From NCBI GenBank assembly GCA_047973165.1, contig JBKEBM010000035.1, positions 1 through 17,969 on the forward strand: a DNA stretch of 17,969 nt. The letters are read 5' to 3'. This document shows, piece after piece, positions 15,203 to 17,969 of this stretch. The DNA comes from JBKEAD01 sp047973165 (GTDB lineage: Bacteria > Verrucomicrobiota > Verrucomicrobiia > Chthoniobacterales > JBKEAD01). A program made the position numbers and the translations under genes. Under the pieces are notes generated by a model. The model did not search any database. It was given only the letters and a program-made list of their open reading frames with translations, and was not told the origin of the DNA. The first letter of the stretch is position 1, and each line of letters starts with the position of its first letter.

Positions 15203-15760
15203 ATGGCACAGGCAAACGATTTAAGAAGAGGAATGGCTATCCGCTACAATAACAACCCGGCGATTATTCTCGACGTGCAGCATCGCACACCGGGAAATCT
15301 GCGAGCATTTGTTCAGGTCAGCCTTCGTTACATTGGAACGGGAAAATCAGCGGACGTCCGCTTCGCATCGACTGAAAAAGTAGATATCGTCGAGACCAAC
15401 CGGGCTAAACTTGAATTCAGCTATTCCGATCCCCAGGGATTCCATTTTATGGACCCGGAGACTTATGAGACAATAACCTTCAACGAAGATTTCGTCGGTG
15501 CTGCCAAAGAATATCTGATTGAAAATACGGCGGTTGAGGTGCTCTCCGTCGAGGGAAAACCCGCTACGCTTGAGCTTCCTCAGACCATTGAGGCAAAGGT
15601 CATCGAATCCCCCGAAGGACTCAAAGGAGACTCCGCAACCAACGTGACCAAACCAGCCGTTATCGAAGGCGGAAAAATCATCCAGGTCCCGCTTTTTATC
15701 AAAGAAGGAGAGACCATCAAAATCGATACCAGCACAGGTAACTATCTGGGCAGAGCGTAA
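15203..15760 (+). CDS. efp: translation elongation factor P
   Basis: Binds the ribosome between the P and E sites and relieves stalling at polyproline stretches. The 185-residue product has the normal three-domain layout: KOW-like domain I (1-63), OB domain II (about 66-126) and C-terminal OB domain III (about 128-185) with SATNVTKPAVIEGG and the usual ending TSTGNYLGRA. The tip loop of domain I reads HRTPGNLRAF; the residue at the place of modified Lys34 of E. coli is Asn32, so lysine-based modification is not possible. I believe related Verrucomicrobia share this loop. The gene is 65 nt after kdsD, leaving space for its own promoter. The start is ATG in an A-rich leader without a Shine-Dalgarno site. 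Confidence 0.97.
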   Translation: MAQANDLRRGMAIRYNNNPAIILDVQHRTPGNLRAFVQVSLRYIGTGKSADVRFASTEKVDIVETNRAKLEFSYSDPQGFHFMDPETYETITFNEDFVGAAKEYLIENTAVEVLSVEGKPATLELPQTIEAKVIESPEGLKGDSATNVTKPAVIEGGKIIQVPLFIKEGETIKIDTSTGNYLGRA

Positions 15761-15776
15761 AAGCTGCTAAAAATTC

Positions 15777-16592
15777 GTGGCGCAATCCAAAAAAAATAAA
15801 AAATCAGAGAAGCGCCTCAATACCTCTGTCGCTATCGAACGAAACTCCCGCCCCCGGCAAAACCGGGAAACAAAGTTCGACAGCTACTCCCGCCGCTCGC
15901 CTGGTACCATCCCAACCCGTTGGGTAAAACTTATCGTAGGAGCCTTTTTACTGCCGGTTGCCTGGATTCTGACACAAACATTTTTCGGAACACTCGCATG
16001 GGTTACTGTGACAAGTTCCTTTTGGGCAACTCCGGTTTTTTGGTTTTTTGCCCTGGGTTGTATTTTGTGGACAGTCATTTTTTTCGGGCTGCCACGCCCG
16101 ATGTGGATTTATGTCTTAGGGCATGAGCTGACTCATGTGATCTGGGTCTGGCTCATGGGTGGGCGAGTCAGTGCTTTTCGTGTGAGTAAAGACGGAGGCT
16201 ACATTCTGGCAAATAAAGTAAATACCTGGATCGCCCTGGCCCCTTATTTTTTCCCGCTCTACAGCCTGATCGTCATGGCAGTCTATACCATCGCGGCACA
16301 GTTTATCGATGTCTCGCCTTATCAGAATTGGCTTTTCGGAGCACTGGGATTCACCTGGGCTTTTCATTTTACCTTTACGCTGCTGATGATTCCCCGGAGG
16401 CAGCCGGACCTGGAATACGGCGGGCACTTTTTTTCTCTGATAGTTATCTACATCGCAAACCTTCTCATTCTGAGCCTCATGCTGATTGTGGCTTCTGAGC
16501 ACGTTTCTTTTTTCAACTTTGGCTCGGAGTTGTTTCACAATGCTGCAGATTTCAGCACGATACTTTTAAAGCTGACCCGCACGCCGCTGTGA
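15777..16592 (+). CDS. M50-like polytopic membrane metalloprotease, function unknown
   Basis: A 271-residue membrane protein. A basic, cytoplasmic-looking tail (1-48, many Lys/Arg) is followed by about six hydrophobic segments (about 50-72, 82-104, 111-128, 152-176, 187-205, 217-240). The third holds GHELTHVIW, an HExxH zinc motif (His116, Glu117, His120). After the fifth segment comes RRQPDLEYGG, where Asp211 is a likely third zinc ligand, as in the xPDG motif of site-2-type M50 proteases. WLMGGRVSAFRVSKDGGY (125-142) sits where M50 enzymes have a loop after the zinc helix. I find no PDZ or other extra domain. The start is GTG, 16 nt after efp; the stop overlaps the next start by 4 nt. Peptidase_M50B-like proteins fit; whether it cuts proteins within the membrane is unproved. 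Confidence 0.75.
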   Translation: MAQSKKNKKSEKRLNTSVAIERNSRPRQNRETKFDSYSRRSPGTIPTRWVKLIVGAFLLPVAWILTQTFFGTLAWVTVTSSFWATPVFWFFALGCILWTVIFFGLPRPMWIYVLGHELTHVIWVWLMGGRVSAFRVSKDGGYILANKVNTWIALAPYFFPLYSLIVMAVYTIAAQFIDVSPYQNWLFGALGFTWAFHFTFTLLMIPRRQPDLEYGGHFFSLIVIYIANLLILSLMLIVASEHVSFFNFGSELFHNAADFSTILLKLTRTPL

Positions 16593-17638
16593 GAGCTCGC
16601 GGTCAGGCAATCCTTAATCTTTTAAAGCGGCTTCAGGACGCAAATCAGAATGTTCGCTGGGATCGTTTTATGCAGGCGGCACTCTATGATCCTGAGCTTG
16701 GATATTATTCAAAAAACATTTCCGGTATTGGCCATCGCGGCGATTTTACAACCTTCGCCACTCTCAACGACATGCTTGCCCGGACAATTGCACACTGGGG
16801 ATGCCGCGAACGAAAAAAACTTTCCAAACGCCTGCCGTGGCTGGAGGCCGGTTCCGGAGATGGGAGTCTGGCAAAAGCCGTTTTAGGCTCCACTCCTCTG
16901 ATCCGCAGATTTTTTACGCTCTTTTTGTTGGTAGAAGTATCACCTGTTTTAAGGAAACTCCAGCAGAGCAAACTTCGCTGGCACAATGCCCGCTGGTTTT
17001 CCTCGCCTTTGGAAGCCGCTAAAGCCAGTCCACAGGGGTCTTTGTTTTTCTCAAACGAACTTGTTGATGCTTTTCCCTGCCGAATTTTTCGACGTTGCGA
17101 AAGTGGATGGGAGGAGTTATTTTTAAAATTTTCAGAAAACGGACTCGGGGAATGCTTCCTGCCTGTCGGCAAAAATGAACTCCCGGAAAGTTCTGTTTTC
17201 GACGGGGAAATTTCAAAAAACCGACAACCCGGCCAGCGTGTTGAAGTCCACGAAAGCTATAAAATCTGGCTGGAAAATTTTATGCCTGCATGGCACGGAT
17301 CGATGCTGACAATCGACTACGGCGGACCACCCAAAAAAATTTATCATCGGCGTCCCGACGGAACTTTACGAGCTTACTGGAAGCAGGAAAGATTCGTCGG
17401 AAGCGAATGCTACGCACGCTTCGGACTGCAGGACCTGACTGCTGACGTAAATTTCCAGGACATCAACAAATGGATGTCACAGCAGGGTGCCGAATTGGTG
17501 TGGGAGGGCACCTTACTGGAATTTACGAAATACATTTTCAAAAAAAACCTGCTGCCTTCCGAATTTCAGGAGGCAGCAGAAGCTTTTTACGTAACCTGGC
17601 ACCGTAAAGGGCACGCCCTGAAACCTGCTTTTCGGTAG
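16589..17638 (+). CDS. SAM-dependent methyltransferase, MidA/NDUFAF7 family
   Basis: Class I methyltransferase of the family that includes mitochondrial NDUFAF7 (complex I subunit arginine methylation) and bacterial MidA-type proteins; the bacterial target is unknown. In 349 residues it shows the N-terminal family motif FMQAALYDPELGYYSKN (28-44) and GHRGDFTTFATLNDML, the SAM-binding LEAGSGDGSLAKAVLG, the acidic strand LLVEVSPVLRKLQ, FFSNELVDAFPCRIFR, and IDYGGPPKKIYHRRPDGTLR, then LTADVNFQDI. The start is GTG, overlapping the upstream TGA by 4 nt (GTGA), so translation is coupled to the M50-like gene. The last nine residues (GHALKPAFR) and the stop lie inside the palindromic repeat at 17608, so the original C-terminus has probably been replaced. 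The catalytic part appears complete. Confidence 0.9.
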   Translation: MRARGQAILNLLKRLQDANQNVRWDRFMQAALYDPELGYYSKNISGIGHRGDFTTFATLNDMLARTIAHWGCRERKKLSKRLPWLEAGSGDGSLAKAVLGSTPLIRRFFTLFLLVEVSPVLRKLQQSKLRWHNARWFSSPLEAAKASPQGSLFFSNELVDAFPCRIFRRCESGWEELFLKFSENGLGECFLPVGKNELPESSVFDGEISKNRQPGQRVEVHESYKIWLENFMPAWHGSMLTIDYGGPPKKIYHRRPDGTLRAYWKQERFVGSECYARFGLQDLTADVNFQDINKWMSQQGAELVWEGTLLEFTKYIFKKNLLPSEFQEAAEAFYVTWHRKGHALKPAFR

Positions 17639-17770
17639 AGAGGCCGGACAAAATTTTGGAGATAAGGCGAAAAGATATCCGCTGGTCTTGTTCCAACGGG
17701 TATCTTTTCAAAGCCATCTCCGGGATTTTGAACAACTCTGTGTTAAAAATGAGGTTTCCAAATGTGCCCT
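17608..17770. repeat. full-length palindromic repeat, MITE- or REP-like
   Basis: A 163-bp element that is one long imperfect inverted repeat. The ends are AGGGCAC, five unmatched bases, GAAACCT on both arms. Further in, CAAAAT, GGAGAT and GGC pair across the arms. The centre AAAAGATATCCGCTGG (17670-17685) pairs with CCAACGGGTATCTTTT (17693-17708) around a 7-nt loop, with one wobble and one mismatch. The whole element could fold into one hairpin with arms of about 78 nt. It encodes no transposase. The left end overlaps the end of the methyltransferase gene. Partial copies lie at 11155-11274 and 8599-8633. No clear target-site duplication is visible, only A-rich flanks. Confidence 0.88.
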
Positions 17771-17849
17771 AAAGAATAATCCGGCAATATAGTATCTGAC
17801 CGTCCTGGAAGTAGTTGTAAACGTATTTGCATAATGTAAGAGTCCCTAC
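17771..17849 (+). other. leader region of the right-edge gene
   Basis: The 79 nt between the palindromic repeat and the right-edge gene are AT-rich near the end. CATAAT (17830-17835) resembles a -10 box, but no good -35 box lies 16-18 nt upstream, so I do not call a promoter. TGTAAACG followed by TATTTGCA is only loosely like a LacI-type operator; the half-site spacing is two bases too long. Confidence 0.25.
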
Positions 17850-17969
17850 ATGCCTTTTTACGATTTTGGAAAAAAAATCACGAAGCCAAGCGAAGCTGTT
17901 GAGTTTCTAAAAAGCCCGATTGATCCTGCACCGCGCGGTTTTGAAAATTTCTGGCGCAGGACTTACGAC
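17850..17969 (+). CDS. 5' end of a gene cut by the right edge, possibly an acetylxylan-esterase-like hydrolase
   Basis: An ATG at 17850 opens 40 codons that stay open to the window edge. The protein begins MPFYDFGKKITKPSEAVEFL and continues with SPIDPAPRGFENFWRRTYD. A short N-terminal MPFYD followed within 40 residues by a proline-rich stretch and F-x-x-F-W-x-x-T resembles the start of acetylxylan esterase/cephalosporin-C deacetylase-type alpha/beta hydrolases (AXE1 family). The catalytic Ser, Asp and His would lie beyond the window, so this is only a suggestion. AAGAG 7 nt upstream is a weak Shine-Dalgarno candidate. That it is a real gene is likely, from the open frame and its position. Confidence 0.55.
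   Translation, partial: MPFYDFGKKITKPSEAVEFLKSPIDPAPRGFENFWRRTYD

Noticed and set aside
17815..17835. LacI-type operator or sigma-70 promoter before the right-edge gene
   Set aside because: The half-sites TGTAAAC and TGCAAATAC are not symmetrically spaced, and CATAAT has no -35 box at a proper distance.
1..17969. CRISPR array, tRNA, rRNA, riboswitch or prophage genes
   Set aside because: I found no regularly spaced direct repeats, no cloverleaf with a T-arm motif, no conserved riboswitch core and no phage-type genes on either strand.

Overview
This window comes from a Gram-negative bacterium, most probably a member of the Verrucomicrobiota (an Opitutae-like lineage is my guess). The main evidence is a 51-residue, Lys/Arg-rich protein at 8751-8906 that looks like the small basic protein family I recall from Verrucomicrobia and Chlamydiae. 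Supporting signs are a KpsF/KdsD-type enzyme (LPS Kdo pathway), an EF-P whose tip loop reads PGNLRA, frequent GTG/TTG starts, and few clear Shine-Dalgarno sequences. No rRNA, tRNA, CRISPR array, phage or complete insertion sequence is visible.

Left half (1-8535), minus strand: a possible gene start runs off the left edge (1-93). A non-coding stretch with nested inverted repeats follows. Next comes a likely operon, read right to left: 2-oxoacid dehydrogenase E1 alpha, E1 beta (4-nt overlap), E2 with one lipoyl domain, then a secreted N-acetylmuramoyl-L-alanine amidase. No E3 gene is present. Upstream are polyphosphate kinase (ppk1), with a good terminator, and a dicarboxylate/acidic amino acid:cation symporter.

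Right half (8751-17969), plus strand: small basic protein, an RsuA/RluB-type pseudouridine synthase and the ribosome-assembly GTPase Der form a ribosome-related group. After a repeat element come thioredoxin reductase, a GT4 glycosyltransferase, a GNAT-like protein, arabinose-5-phosphate isomerase (KpsF/KdsD), EF-P, a polytopic M50-like metalloprotease and a MidA/NDUFAF7-type methyltransferase. These are tightly packed, with gaps of 2-65 nt or a 4-nt overlap. A gene start, possibly an acetylxylan-esterase-like hydrolase, runs off the right edge.

The most unusual content is a small family of palindromic repeats in three states. The copy at 17608-17770 is one long imperfect hairpin with arms of about 78 nt. 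The copy at 11155-11274 keeps the whole right arm but has lost much of the left. The copy at 8599-8633 is only the two tips, forming a perfect 15-bp hairpin. The full copy also supplies the last nine codons and the stop of the methyltransferase gene. This looks like a MITE- or REP-like element decaying by loss of its centre. I see no clear evidence of a new multi-gene system; the housekeeping genes look intact.
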